From: Craterostigma plantagineum
Taxonomy: Eukaryota > Streptophyta > Magnoliopsida > Lamiales > Linderniaceae
Length of the DNA: 64,000 bases
Assembly (NCBI GenBank): GCA_027422505.1
Contig: JAPQWV010000354.1
Location: forward strand, 310,001-374,000
Direction: 5' to 3'
Shown here in pieces: positions 43,886 to 56,999 of this stretch (position 1 is its first letter; each line of letters starts with the position of its first letter). The notes under the pieces were generated by a model, which was given only the letters and a program-made list of their open reading frames with translations, did no database searches and was not told the origin of the DNA. A program made the translations under genes and the position numbers.

Positions 43886-45822
43886 TGGTCGACTTGGTCC
43901 TCATCGAGACGAAGAACTCCAACAAGTCATGGACTACAATTCTGAACCCCCAGAGCTCCCAGATGATCGCACATTGAGCGAGCACCCCTCGAACACTAAC
44001 TGAAGGGACCATTCGAGTCGAATCCCCATCGGAGAACGTGCGGATATAATGCTCGTACCTTGAAGAAATTTAAAAGAGGATCTGGAGGTCGTTGGATAAG
44101 ATCAAGAGGGCAGAGACGAGTTCAAGATGAGATGCATTTATCACTGGGAAGAGCACAAGCGAATGGAACATCTCTTCATGCTCACCCACATTGGTCCTAT
44201 CTGAGAGAGATCCCAGAATGATCTGGCCGATCAAGTCCGACAAAAGGAGAATAGGAAGTCGAAGAATACACCGCACTCTCGATGGTTCTCGGTACTCATC
44301 AGCCATCTTATGGAGGTTTACACGAAATTCCACGTCTACACCCAGGTGGTCACTATTCAAGACTCATCAGACCAACAACCGACTTCACAGGTTCACTCTG
44401 AACCGTCACAACGTCCATAGAGGTGGATCCTTTGGTTCCACTCAAGGATTGGATGGAAGTCTCGAAACGTCGCAACCCATTTCAGAATCGACGACGAGCC
44501 AACCCAATGATATGGCGTTCACTCTTGGGTTTTCAATAGACGACTTCAGTCGACTTGGAATACCATGCCCTATTCTAGGCAGCACGTCAGAAATCTACTC
44601 TGACGTTGCGACAGTGGACCGCCAATCAGGCGCCACTCTGGAGGTGTCCCTGTTCGCGACGGAGGATCGACTAAATGAAGCTCTCTCCACCGCACTTGCT
44701 TCCTTCGAAGATTAACTCATGGAGAGAGTTCATGCTGCTATCGAGATTTCCCGACGTGATTTCGGGAAAGCACCCGTCTCCGAGGCAACTCCCTCCGAAC
44801 ACATCATAACTTCAACTCACAACCCAACCTCACAAATCATCCTCACCTCACCCATCCAATCACCCACTCTCATAAGCCCATACACCATACCTATAAGTCA
44901 GCTCCATGACAGTTTAATTGCCCGTCTACTATCCATCGGAAAACGGACGACAGTCGAGGAAAACCTCTACCACCGCTGGATCGATCGGCCCGACGAGCCA
45001 TCTACTCAAACATGCCGGGTAAAGCTCCCACTCTAATCGACGACATGACTATTGACGATCAAGATCACCCTGAGGGGGAGAGAAGGCCGGTGACAAGTAC
45101 TAGTGGCTGTGGACAAGGACTATGTATAGCTCAGACAAGTCAAACTGGGGCTGCTGGAACATCATCAAACCCACCACCACAAACCAAAAATCGACCCGTA
45201 ACCCGATCACAAACCGCCACGCCTAGTATCCAAACACAAACAACCACCACACCCCGCACTCAAACAACAATTATAAGGACACCTCTACCCAGCCCACAAT
45301 CTTCTACAAGCCCAATGCTTCTCGCTCCACACGATGAACAACCTCAAGCTCAGCTGCTGACCGACCGGGTGGATCAGTGAAAGAAGGCAAACCACACGCT
45401 GTGCACAGTTATATCTTCGACGAGAAGTGGATGATGCATACCTACACGAGTAAGTAGTCAAGGCAAGGCGCGCTGACGTTCGCCATTTCCTGCAACAAGC
45501 TTCAGTCGATCTGGTCCTTCTCGAAGACGAAGAACTCGAAAAAGGCGAGGACTACCATTATGAACTCTCAAAGCTTCCAGAGCTAATTGCACATCGAGTG
45601 GATATCCCTCCAATGTTAACCAAAGGACCGTTCGAGTCGAATCACCCTGGGAGAATGTGCGGCTTGAAGTCCTCGAAGAAGTTCGAAAGAGGATATGGAG
45701 ATTGCCGGAAAAGATCAAGAACATGGACTAAGTCAAGCTGAGGGGCATCTCACATTGCGAAGAACGCAAACGAATGGAACACATCTACATGCTCACCAAT
45801 CTTGGTCCAAATCGACTAGGAT
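43886..45822 (+). repeat. diverged direct repeat (about 315 bp, offset 1.62 kb)
   Basis: 43886-44200 and 45507-45822 share GACGAAGAACTC, the region around CCATTCGAGTCGAATC, GAGAANGTGCGG and GCGAATGGAACA in the same order. The second copy reads LEDEELEKGEDYHYELSKLP in an open frame. The copies flank unidentified coding-like DNA and may be repeated parts of one transposon gene. Confidence 0.7.
44191..45380 (+). other. unidentified transposon-like reading frames (Ser/Thr/Pro/Gln-rich)
   Basis: Three successive plus-strand frames (44191-44715, 44719-45036 and 45012-45380) lie between the two direct repeats. They show DMAFTLGFSIDDFSRLG, RVHAAIEISRRDFGKAP and a long Thr/Gln/Pro tail (TRSQTATPSIQTQTTTT). 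Frames touch or overlap at stops, suggesting one damaged gene. Base composition is richer in GC than the surroundings. I do not recognise the family. Confidence 0.35.
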
Positions 45823-46191
45823 TCCCAAAAGCCAACTGAGAGGAGAACTCAAGGCAAAGTCATCTATTATCATGGTGGGAGTCAAGCACACTATCGGTCG
45901 ACACACCAATCTACGAGATAGATGAAAGTCATCTACCCTACCTTTCACCCGACGAGGTATATCGACTCTATCAGAAGTACGTAGAGAAGATCAAATTCCA
46001 AAAGTGTACATCAAGAAGGAAGGATTCGAAGGTCTCAAGCGGTTCATCGTACGGAAGATCAAGTACGCACAAATGATTTGAAGAAGGTCAATCTAATTCC
46101 TCCGCTCATGAAGGGATTTCTGATCAAGGACCATCCTGTGAATTACATATTCGAAGACCTAGGCTTGGCATCACCTACTACAACCCAATCG

Positions 46192-46628
46192 TAGAGCTGT
46201 CAAAATGGTGGACCGGGCCGGGTTGGCCCGCCGCCCGCCACTTGGTGGGGCGGGGCAGGCCTCAAAAATGGGGGACCGGCCCGCACCGCGGCCGGCCGCG
46301 GGCTAGGCCCGCCTGCGTAGATATATTCTTAATTTTTTATTTTATAATTTAATTTATTAATTAGTTTTAGTTAATTAAGGTATTTAATAATAAATTATGG
46401 ATAAGTAACGTATTAATTATATATTTATAAATATATATTATTAATTATGATATAATTAACGAATCATTAACTATTAAATTAATATATTTTCAATATAATA
46501 TATATATATATTTATAAAATTGGGGGGCTAGCCCCATTTGGCGGGCCTAAAATATCCCAGCCCAGCTCGCCCTTTTTAGGGGGCGGGGCGAGTCGGCCCG
46601 CGGGCCACGGGCCCAATTGACAGCTCTA
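46192..46628. mobile_element. 437-bp hAT-type MITE with 8-bp target duplication
   Basis: Termini TAGAGCTGTCAA and TTGACAGCTCTA are perfect inverted copies. CCCAATCG flanks both sides (46184-46191 and 46629-46636). GC-rich subterminal regions (GGGCCGGGTTGGCCCGCC and matching GGGCGGGGCGAG) enclose an AT-rich core. There is no coding. It interrupts the coding-like sequence that resumes at 46629. Confidence 0.93.
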
Positions 46629-46899
46629 CCCAATCGTAAAGAAAACGAGAGTGATGATGAAGTCAGAGGTCAACAAATTCTGTGATGGAACGCTCAAGTT
46701 GATCAGAAAGAACATTGAACAGAGATTGAAAGAAGTCGACACGACGACGATAGTTCCAGATCTAGGACTCAAGGAACGCCCGTTTTTGCACGAGCTACTC
46801 AAAGCCATAGAAGACTGGGTAGATCTGAGGGATGGCATATGGCATTATGAGCACGCACTGGGCTTGCGAAAATCATCTACGCCCGACAAAGATAAATAG
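46629..46899 (+). pseudogene. transposon-associated C-terminal fragment
   Basis: Reads MMKSEVNKFCDGTLKLIRKN then EQRLKEVDTTTIVPDLGLKE and WHYEHALGLRKSS before a stop at 46897. The FxDGTLxxIR...L pattern recalls the tail protein linked to some plant retroelements, but I cannot name the family. It continues the coding DNA split by the hAT MITE and ends 22 bases before a polypurine tract and LTR. Confidence 0.4.
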
Positions 46900-46920
46900 A
46901 GCTGAAGAGCAATCAAGCAC

Positions 46921-47235
46921 AAATAGGGAGAATGTAGAATACATGTTTTAATTGTGCTAGATTTTATTACTTAACTTTGTGTTTGGGGCGTTTCTCGTAT
47001 AAGTTCTTAGTTTAGAACTAGATAGTATTTATACCAAGTTATTTGGTATAAATAGGATATACACATTCGAATTGAATAGATAAAGTTTGAAAATTGATCC
47101 CAAAGGCTTGAAATACGATTTCTAGCGAGAGAAACAAACAGGACATTCTTACACTTGAAGATTTCTCACTCGTGTTCTTCAAAGTAAGGTTTTCGATCAA
47201 ATTGAAATTTTCATAATTCTCATCGTAAACCTACA
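46921..47235 (+). repeat. putative LTR (46933-47235) with polypurine tract
   Basis: AAATAGGGAGAA (46921-46932) resembles a PPT. It is followed by TGTAGAATACA, a TATA-like GGTATAAATAGG near 47046 and an end CGTAAACCTACA, so the 303-bp segment has TGTAG...CTACA ends. It would be the 3' LTR of the damaged element to its left. No matching 5' LTR is present and no target duplication is seen. Confidence 0.5.
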
Positions 47236-47279
47236 ACTCAAGTCTAGGATTGATAGGAGTTGATAATTATGACCTAACA

Positions 47280-49640
47280 GAATGCAAGGCATCCCAAGTG
47301 ACATCTATATGCAAATAGATAGTTTATCAATTGCTAAAGCAATGTGTGATGAGCTTTATAGGATGATGCAAAGGACTGAAGCCGAGTAAAGGCAAAGAAA
47401 GCAAACATACTAACAGCTTTCGACTCTTTCACAGCTAAGACGGAGGAAATTTACACGACCTCTATCAGCGCTACCTTTAATGAATGAAATGAGGAAATAG
47501 AAATCCACAAGACAAAGATGGATGTGAATATCCGATTTCTATCATCTCATCATCCGCAGTGGAAGAAGATATCCATGCATATTCGCCAGAACAAGGACCT
47601 GGACGAGATGGATATGCACGCCGTTTTTGATAATCTTGCTAAACACGAGGAAGATGTCAGCGAGGTTCAGAAATAGCAGAATGGCAAACAGATCAAAGAC
47701 TCAACAGCACTTGTCTCAAGAAAAAAGAGGTGGTCGATCCTGCAAAAGACGAGCAATGACTAGCTCCTCAGAAGAAGAAGACGATCTCAGATACAGATTC
47801 TGAACCCGACTTGAAGTAGTTAAGAAAGCAATTGGCTCTCATTACAAGATGAGCAAAAATTTCTACAAAATAGGTCCTCGTCCACTAATCTACTTCGTAC
47901 TTCGAGATCTAAGTACAAGGAAAGACCAGCTGAGTCCTCAGATATCAAGAATGCCAAAGAGCCACAAAAATGCTTCAACTATGGAAAAACAAGGCACTAT
48001 GCCACGGAATATAGTCTGTCAAAAACGGAAGGCTTCAAACTACCTCCAAGAAACTCCAATTGACTAAATAAAACAAAGTTGGAGTTGCTCTAATGGTAAA
48101 ACAAGACCACTTGCTGGAAGATATTACAGATTCTGAAACGGATAACTTAGCTCTCATGGTACGTCTTAAAGATGCCTCAGCAGCTAGCTCATCTGAGCGG
48201 ACCGACGATGAGGAAGCATCAACCTTGTCTCAGGAGGTAGCTATGCCTAACTCTACATTTTAAGCATGTTAGAATCTCTACAAGTTAAATATGCTAACAT
48301 GAAAAGTGAGCGGAAGGAGCGACTAGCACTTTGCAAAAAGAACCTCCAAATGCCAATAAGGAACTCACTTAGAGATTCTCTTATCCAATGCTAAGGAGAC
48401 TTAAGCAAGTTTTGAATCTAGGATAGCCACGTCTGAGACCAAGATTAACGTTCTTAGTAAAATTCTTAGCGATAGTCAGAGTGAATTAAGAAACAGATAT
48501 AAGGAAATATCTGATGAACGTAAGAAGCTTTACTCTAGGATTAGGACCTTAAATGATCTTCTGACAACAAGAGGTCAGGCAGATCAAATGATTTTTCTAA
48601 ATCAGCCACATGGTATAGAATTTTATAATCATGTTGAAGGCTTAGGCTTTATTAATCCATGTAACTTGAAAAGGTTAACATAAAACAATCATATGAATAT
48701 CAAGTGCATGGGCTTAGAACTACCTTCTTATGGCTTTAAACGCATCAGAAATGAATTCCTTAGAAGAGTCTAAAAGAGATGCCAAAACTAGGACTGGAAT
48801 CCTCTTTAATCACTGACTTGAATAATAGTTACGAAACATGAGAGATTCCCTTGTCTAGTGGACTATAATTCATTATATCCCTTAGAAGATCTCCCTAAAT
48901 TCGAGGAAGAAAATGACGATCATTCTGAAAGTTCTACTTTCTATCTGCTATTATTAGGACTATAACCAATTTAAACTCTTCCTTAGCAACAGAAAGAAAA
49001 ATTTATGAAGCAAAAATATGCGCTTTTATTGGTGATTTCTAATCTAAAAAATTCCTCGATTTCAAAAGAAAGTTTAAATCTTGTCCAGATTTAACTTTAA
49101 AAGAAAATTCTTTACACGAGGACAAGAAAAATTTTATGAAAAATTTTAAGTTATTCAGCATAGGAAAATTTTCGCGATAAAGGTTCGGGAACAACGACTC
49201 GGCTCCAATTCTAGGCCTTGGAGATATCATTCTGGAGAATCTGACAATAAAAGTGTGGCATACATAGGTCTCAAACATAACCTGTTCAGCATAGAAAAAT
49301 TCTGCAATAGAGGTTTCAGTGGTATTTCTAGAAGAACAGAATTCTAAACATGTAGAATAAAGATCTTCTTACGGGAATTCTAACAACCATACGACCTTCA
49401 ACCGTTGTATGCTTTATCTCTCATACGACAATTCAAATGAACAACTTATGGCATCAATGTATGTATGATCTACATGTCAAGGCTCTTTACAAGCTTTCTG
49501 CTAAAAAGCTTGTCAATGGTCTACCAACGATATCACTACGGAAAGAGCATCAATTCAGCTTGTCAAATAACACGACCACTAGGTCTGCCCAAAAATACTT
49601 AAATCACATCATAAAGTATGTATCGAGTTGTTAGAGGGTT
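47280..49640 (+). pseudogene. heavily decayed Ty1/copia gag-pol
   Basis: The UBN2 gag region survives in several frames: GIPSDIYMQIDSLSIAKAM (about 47290) and then FLSSHHPQWKKISMHIRQNK and DLDEMDMHAVFDNLAKHEED. A zinc knuckle has lost cysteines (CFNYGKTRHYATEYS, about 47965). Near 49260 pre-integrase text appears (GLKHNLFSIEKFCNRGF), and near 49490 ALYKLSAKKLVNGLP then ISLRKEHQF. Stops and shifts are frequent. It lacks integrase core, RT and identifiable LTRs, so it is an old relic. Confidence 0.75.
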
Positions 49641-50355
49641 CGTTGCAGCGGGAGCAAAGCAATGAACTCGAAAATAGTTCAAAGTGTAGGGAAAATCCCG
49701 AATTTATAGCTAAAATTTTGAAAATTCATAACTAATTGTAGAAATATCGGATTGATGTGATTCCAGTGGGTACGGAAAGCCCAAGAAGTTAGCTTTCCAC
49801 AGAAATTGTTCCCATGACAATACGATAAGTATAACCATTTCAGAATCGAAGAATTCAGAGACTGCGCGACAGAAATTTTCCTGGTAGTAGCTGAATGTTC
49901 GAAAATTCATAAAAAACTGTACAGGTATCGGATCGAGCTGGTTTCTGCGGCTGAGAAAAGATAAGGACCTTAGCTTTCAGTAGAAACCAGATTCAAAACA
50001 ATCGGAGCACAATAACTACCTCAAATTCGCAGATAACTACCACTACGCACAACAGAAATTCTTGAACAGATGGAAGCAATTAAAAACGAGTTCTTGTGCA
50101 AATTTAGGCATCAATCTTACCTGAATAAGAGCTGAACTGAATTAGGAATGTGGAGTTAAATCGCAAATGAAGCGAGTGTCGCACAAACTCAAGCAAGTAT
50201 CATTCACGTCTCGATCCCGGAAACTACTGCACATGGACCTCTGTGGAGAGATGCAGACACAGAGTATCCAGGGGCGGATCTAGCATAGGGCCCGAGGGGG
50301 CCATGGCCCCCCGAAAATTTTCGAAAATTTTAGTATTATATATGTAGTACATAGT
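49629..50355. repeat. LTR-like non-coding segment with internal repeat
   Basis: After TGTTAGAGGGTTCG the stretch contains two diverged halves of about 170 bp (AAAATTCATAA...ATATCGGATTGATGTGATTCC and AAAATTCATAA...GTATCGGATCGAGCTGGTTTC, each then TTAGCTTTC...AGAAA). This style is common in gypsy LTRs. A GGGGCGGATCTAGCATAGGG motif near 50273 looks like the end of another small element. Assignment uncertain. Confidence 0.4.
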
Positions 50356-50363
50356 GTTAGTAC

Positions 50364-51043
50364 CAGTGTTTTAAAACGCCCATAGCGCAATGCGTCACGT
50401 TTCAGTTCCGATATCGCGTAGCGTAAATAGCGTAACGTATTGCGTGAGTATTTCGGACAAGCCACAATTACGTTAATAAACATAATTTATAACAAATCAT
50501 TAATTATAACCACATTATTCATTAAACTTTACATGAAATTTGGGATCAATGATAATAAAAACATACATAAAAATATATTAAACAATTTATGTACATAAGA
50601 TTTAATAGAATTTTTAGTCTAATTTCACTCACATATGTTATCCAACATTAAAAAATAAGATAAAACTAATACAATTTTAACCATAAACTTAAAAAATGTA
50701 GTATTTAAAAAATAATTCTTATGGATACTGAAAAATATAAGATATGCATGTCATTTTGATCGTTGTTAAACAAAGAATAAACTAGATAAATTTTTATGTA
50801 TTTTTATCAGATAGATTACAATGAACAATCGCTTTTTATATTTGGTGGGAAGTAATTTAAAAGTTAGAAAAAAATAGAAACTTAAAATAGTTAAATCACA
50901 AAACATTGACACGTGCAATACTTCTTCCTCTCTGATCGAAAACTGTACTGTACGCTATTTTATTTGCGCGACGTCGCGTTTCGATAAAAATTAACGCATA
51001 CGCGCGCGTTAAAGCGCGCGATGCCACGCGTTTTTAAACAATG
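50364..51043. mobile_element. 680-bp hAT-like non-autonomous element
   Basis: Starts CAGTGTTTTAAAACGC and ends GCGTTTTTAAACAATG. Flanks are GTTAGTAC (50356-50363) and GTTAATAC (51044-51051), an 8-bp duplication with one change. Subterminal regions are rich in GCG (TAGCGTAACGTATTGCG at the left, CGCGCGTTAAAGCGCGCG at the right) and the core is AT-rich. There is no coding. Confidence 0.78.
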
Positions 51044-51051
51044 GTTAATAC

Positions 51052-53510
51052 ATAGAAATAAATTGTCGTTTTACAAATATCGTAAAATGTCATGTAGCAT
51101 GGTCGTGTGGGAACTATCTTTCACTTCAGTGGTCAGGTGTTCAATTCTCGTCAGCTATGACTTCCTTGTTTTTTTACTTATACTTGCTTCGTTTTTTATA
51201 TTTTTTTGGTCCTTAGCAATTTGTCCGTTTTAGTTTTCCTTTTCTTTTTAGTTTGCACTTATATATTCTAATTATATTGCTTGGACATTTTTTTTTTCTT
51301 TTTTAGTTACTATTTCTTTATAGTTCGTAGCAATTTTTATTTTATTTTTCGTTTCTTAGCTAAACAAAACTACAAAACATATATATTGGTTTTGGTTCTA
51401 ATTTAATTCTTTTTTCACCTTTTCTGATTCCTTTCATGGTCCATTTAAATTTTTATTTTCCAATATGATAAGTATTAGTTAACGTAAAGAGCAAGGAATA
51501 AATTAACCGCCTTGGTTCTCTTTAATTATCAAGATTCGTTCCCATCATTTTGCTCTTGGCCCTCTTTTCAGCACGTCTATGTAACTTCAAACCTCACTCT
51601 CATATCTAAGCCACACGTACAGATCATCTAGATAAAAGTTTCTATGGTAATTATTGCATACTAGCACATATGAAAGTACTCTATGTAACTATCTGTTTTG
51701 TATTCGTTGATTTAAGGTTTTAAGGCTTGCTCATACTTGTTATTCATTAGAGTTTCTTTATTCTTAGAATACTTAAACCATTTCAATTAAATCGATTGTC
51801 TTTTTATAGCTGTAAACCACGTTTCTCGGAAGAGTAATCGGTGGTATACATACATATATACATATATACAACATATAAGAATTAAGGAACCCTGTAAGTT
51901 TCGTACCTTTTAACTGACTCGTTTGATGTTATTATTTAGGAACCGCATAATGCTACTGTAATATTTATGGGAGTAATTATATGCTTATAGGCTTATTTTG
52001 TAGTTGATATTACGGCTCACAATCTCGATATAATAACAAGGTTAGAGACGACAGGTAAGCGGCTGTCCTGAAGTGGTCCCGGTACGATATGGATGTAAAA
52101 CACTAAGTATAGACTAGATGTTGGGTAAAATATCGGGGTAACACTCAACCTAACATTCAGGTGCACAACGGAATATTGTAATTACTTAGTTACGAAAGCT
52201 AATGAACACAAGGTGTAAATCTGTGCAGCAAGTTATAAAACTTGGTGCGTGCCTCAAGGCAAAATTCCACTACAGCAATGGATGCAAAACAACTATCCGA
52301 AGATAGTAAAAACAAGCGTAGAAAAACTACGAATCGACACGATCCTGAAAACTACGAAGTACTAAGACTTCTGAAAACTCAATAGTAGACTAAAAGACGA
52401 CTCTCTTAAAATATACAACTCGCTCAAAACTGATATGTGCTTCGCTCATAATTTTCGCTCAAAGCAGCTCCATGAAAGCTCTCTCGAAAGTCGTAAGTTG
52501 CAGCTCGAAAATCTCCTTATATTTATAGGCATTGGCTCATCTTGAATTGGTAAAAAGATCCCTTGAATATCTCGTCAAATATCTCCTCGAAGATCTCCCT
52601 AAATATAGTGTATATTTAGTTCGATCTTCTCATCTCATTGGTCGATCTCTTATCTCCTATTTATGGTAGCTGGTTGAATGATTCTCTTTTGATATTCAGA
52701 TCTTCTAATCTTGGTCGTGGCTTGACTACTTCCCTTTTGATTTTCAAATCTTCTATTTATATTAAGCGCACTTCCTAAATTCGTTCAAGCAGCTCCACGC
52801 GTTTTCCACCTGATTTAGACTCGTTCCAGCACTTAAATACGTCCTGCATATCATTAATTAAAGCCACTAAAAAAGGTTCAACGGTTTTTGGGCATGAAAG
52901 ATAAAATCGAATGTTGACCAATTCACAGACAACAATGTTGGCTGGAATGTTAGCTCGACATTGTCAATGCTGAGCTAGTCAACATTAACATGTCCCATGC
53001 AACTACGACACATGAACCTAGCTTTGATTGTTTTGTTGTGATATATGTGCTATTTATTTGATTATTTGGGTGGTACGAATTATTTGGGATTAATAATTGT
53101 ACCTCAGGCGCGAGTCGCCATATACGTTGTTTTGATTATCTGTTGAGATTGACCTTATATGATTTGAGTTGAACTATTTGTTAGCTCAAAGATTTATGTG
53201 TATGTCATTGGGCATGAATTACTGTTTCGAATATGAGTGTGATATTCCTTGCATATTGTGCTTCGTTTCATTTACATCGAGTCATTTACGTCGCTTGGGA
53301 CAACTGGAAATGGGTATGTGAGGAATTTCATATAGTCGCTTTGGACAAGACTGATATTGTGAGGTACATTATGTTCTTTCATGAGACGATACTACGATAC
53401 GCGAGGGAATCTCGTAGTGGATAAGACCGCCTTGACGGGATGTCCACTCGAGCCCTTTCCCTTTCTGGCGGTACCGCGCCCTTATTGGCCTGACGTGACG
53501 ACGTCTTTTC
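51052..53510. other. non-coding stretch, probably decayed retroelement DNA
   Basis: No gene recognised. The first part is T-rich (51150-51470). From about 52030 the style recalls retroelement leader or LTR DNA, without matching ends. Short frames on both strands look random. Confidence 0.4.
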
Positions 53511-53593
53511 TGGACGGATGAAAAAGACCGTGCAGCCTGGACGGGTGAAAAAGACCGTGCAGCATTTCTGGGTGGGTGAAAAAGACCGTGCAG
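53511..53593. repeat. three tandem copies of a 26-28 bp unit
   Basis: The unit GGGTGAAAAAGACCGTGCAG (first copy GGATGAAAAAGACC) is repeated three times with spacers CCTGGAC and CATTTCTGGGT. Confidence 0.9.
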
Positions 53594-54322
53594 AATTGAT
53601 ATTTATAGGCCTCATTGATATTGATTGAGCTCTTCGGTATCGTAGTATTCAGTCTCAGAGCCCATATTGAGTGAATCATTATGAGGGTATTACTGCATAG
53701 TTATGAGAGTATGAGTGGCATGTAGCATACTATGTTGCATTATATCACTAGAGGAATTCATATCGCAGGTCGATATAGTTCCGATCATATTTTACACGAG
53801 TTTGTATTATTATGGCATTCGCTTACTGAGCAATTAGCTCACGTCGTTCATGTGTTGTAGGTGAGCCCGATGATGTTGTATGATACTCGCTTTCGAGGCT
53901 AGCTGTCGAATCCCGCAGACTTTTGAGATGGCGTGTACATGGATGACGACCTGTGGGCGAGCGAGTTCATTGGTTTTGGGTTTGTATAGTTATATATTTG
54001 TTGTTGGAGTGTGTTTGGTCATTCTTTTGGACACCGTTATGTAGCTGTATATACGTTATAATGTAGATGTATATATGTTATAACTGTCGAGTTGAGATGC
54101 GTAGTGTTAGTTGAATGTTGTGGGTGAACTATTTCTTTTTTTGAAGGTAATGTTATTTTACTACGAGTTTGCGGGTCTATTGGTTGGTGAGTGGGTTTGA
54201 GTGGTCGAGTACAGGAGTTATCGACAATTTCAAACAGAGCTCTTGCATTTTATTTCTCGAAGTCGTATTTTAATAGCCCTTAGAGTTATATGGTAGTGTA
54301 GTGGCCTGGGCCGCCACAGATA
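53594..54322. other. non-coding, possible gypsy LTR 3' part
   Basis: The sequence ends GTAGTGGCCTGGGCCGCCACAG directly before Sirevirus gag text. GGGNCGCCACA-like ends are common on plant gypsy LTRs, so a truncated or solo LTR may abut the Sirevirus fragment. Not proven. Confidence 0.3.
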
Positions 54323-56999
54323 TGCTCCAAGTTACTCATGAAGGAACCCAACGAGTTGTGCAAGAAAGACTGGCTCTGCTCACTCATCAGTACGAACTGT
54401 TCTCAATGGAATCTGACGAGAATATAAGCCAGATGTATGCCAGATTCATGGGAATCATCAACCAAATGTTCTCTCTCGGAAAGAAGGTTCCCGATAGTGA
54501 ACAAGTCAGAAAGATACTGAGATCACTGCCACGAGAATGGAATGCCAAGGTTACTGCCATCTACGAAGCAAAGGATCTGAAAGCACTTAGCATCTCTGAA
54601 CTGATTGGGTCTCTTATCTCTTATGAGATGATTCAAACGTCAATGAATGAGAAGTCGCAGAACAAAAATCAGAAGTCCATCGCATTCAAATCCAACCAAG
54701 AAGAATCTGATGCTGACGACGAAGAAGAAGGCTTGATGAACGACTTAGCCATGCTTACAAAAATATTTGAAAGATTCCAGCAGAAAAAGAAATTCAAAGG
54801 GAACCTTAACAAATTCCAGAACAAAACAAGGTAATCTCCACGTCTGGGAAGAAAGTTCAGAAATGTTTACGATGCAACAAACTAGGCCATTATGCACGTG
54901 AATGCCCAACAAACAACAATGAGAAACCAAGGAAGCAGAAGGCTATGGTGACGGAATCAAATGACTCTGGACTAGAACAAAGTGAGGACGAGGATCACGC
55001 TTACTTGGCTGATGAGGATCAGGTATCTCTTTCTCCATTGAGAAAATTCATATCGTAAACAGTTTATATAACAATGATTGTGAAAGTGACTCATCTGTTT
55101 TTGATATAGAGGAAAGTAAGAACAATTGTGTGAATTACTTCAAAATGCAGAGAGGAAGATTAAGTCGCTGAATTCCTTGAATTGGAAACTGATAAAACAA
55201 CGAGATGATTTAGCTAAGGGAAAACATGAGGCTGACCTATAGATCTCACGTTTGAAATGAGAGTTAGTTACTGCTGAGAAAGAGGGAATTCCATGTGACT
55301 GTGAGAAACTAAAAAGGAAAAACAGTGACTTATCTAGAGATATCGTAGAACTCAGGAATTCCTTAGATAGAGAAAAGCATAAAGTTGATAGACTCCCTGA
55401 GGGTAAGCAGAACCTAGATATGTTGTTAAGTATCCCTAAGAATATTGGTAGGTCAGGTATAGGTTATTCCATTGAAGTAAAGCATGCTAAACATTCTGTG
55501 TCTAAGCTTAAATGTTTCCGTTGTGGTAGAAATGGTCATTATGCATACAACTGTCATTTAAAGAAAATTGATAAAGCTAAGTATGCCTGGAGACCTAAGA
55601 AGTCACCTGTAAATGTCACTTATGTATCTGATTGTAACAGGAGCTCACCGCCTATGCGGAATGATATCTCATATGTTAACAAAAGTTATTTCCCCGCTAA
55701 CATGTTACGACCCAACAGAAATTGGGTACCTCATAAGAGTACTTCTTTCTACAGGTACGAAGGAGGAATTCCACCAAGAAAAACAGGTGGTATCTCGACA
55801 GCGGGTGCTCTCGCCACATGACATGTGATATAAGAAATTTAGTGTCGTTAAAGGCGGTTGATGGAGGATATGTTTCGTACGCTAACGGTGCAAAAGCAAA
55901 AATCATTGGAGTTGGTATTGTCGGTAACAATTTAAATATCACTATAGATAATGTATGGGTTGCTAGGAACTTAAACATAATTTGATAAACATTAGCCAAC
56001 TGTGTGACGATAGAATACCGTAGCCTTTGCTAAAGATAAGTGCTTTGTTAAAAAGGATGATGAGGTTGTGTTTAGAGCAACTAGACATGGTAACATTTAC
56101 TGCATCACTCTTGATGATATTGCTAACCAAAACGTCAAGTGTCTAGCAGTTACGCAGGATATCACATGGTTATTGCACAGTTGTTTCGGACATGCCAACA
56201 TGGAACTGATGTCTCACATATCATGCAATGAATTGGTGAGAGGTATCCCTGATATGAAAGCCACCAAGGACAGAATTTGCAAAGCGTGCCAAATGGGGAA
56301 ACAGACCAGGTCGTCCTTCAGACCTAAGAATCTGATATCCACGTCCAGACCACTGGATGTGCTACATCTTGACCTTTTGGGTCCGGTGCCTTTGTTATCG
56401 TGGACAACTATACTAGGTACACATGGGTCTTATTTCTTGCGCACAAAAGTGAGGCTTTAGATAACTTTGGGCCACTGATTAAGAAGCTAGAAAATGAGAA
56501 AGAGATGAAGGTCCGTAAGATTAGAAGTGATAATGGTCTAGAATTTGATAGTAAATCCCTTGCATCTTTTTGTGATGAAAACGGTTATAGTCATCATTTT
56601 TCAGCCCCTATTATGCCTCAACAGAACGGAGTGGTCGAGAGGAAAAATAGTATCACAAGAAATTGCTAGGACTATATTGAGCGAATATAATACTCCAAAA
56701 CATTTTTGGGTTGAAGCTGTTAGTACGGCTTGTTATGTTTCGAATAGGATTTTCCTTAGATCAATTATTAACAAAACTCCTTATGAAATTTGAAATGATA
56801 AAACCCCTAACATAGGATATTTCATGTATTTGGTTGCAAATGTTTGTTTTTAAATGATAGGGATAAGAGAAAAAAATTCGATTCCAAAGTAGATGAAGGA
56901 ATATTCCTAGGATACAGCCTTCATTCCAAAGCTTTTAGATTGTTTAATAATAGGAGGAAGATTGTTCAAGAATCTGTGCATGTTACATTTGATGAATTT
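54323..56999 (+). pseudogene. Sirevirus-like gag-protease-integrase fragment, interrupted by gypsy element
   Basis: This belongs to the same family as 16896-27948. It begins mid-gag (DMLQVTHEGTQRVVQERLAL) and then has UBN2 text, a first knuckle CLRCNKLGHYARECP (about 54860), a coiled coil and a second knuckle CFRCGRNGHYAYNC (about 55515). Protease remnants follow (about 55800), then a pre-integrase zinc region with intact CKACQMGK. The integrase core has RSDNGLEF and NGVVERKN, but the segment between LDLLGPVP and IVDNYTRYTW is deleted. It stops at VTFDEF, where the gypsy LTR begins at 57000. Several stops and shifts are present. RT and RNase H are missing. Confidence 0.9.

Noticed and set aside
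51060..51180. tRNA or SINE-like B-box (GTGGTCAGGTGTTCAATTC)
   Set aside because: No cloverleaf, A box at the right distance or target duplication could be found; a single B-box-like string is weak evidence.
53594..54322. Complete gypsy LTR ending at 54322
   Set aside because: Only the end looks LTR-like; no TG start, partner LTR, PBS or target duplication could be matched.
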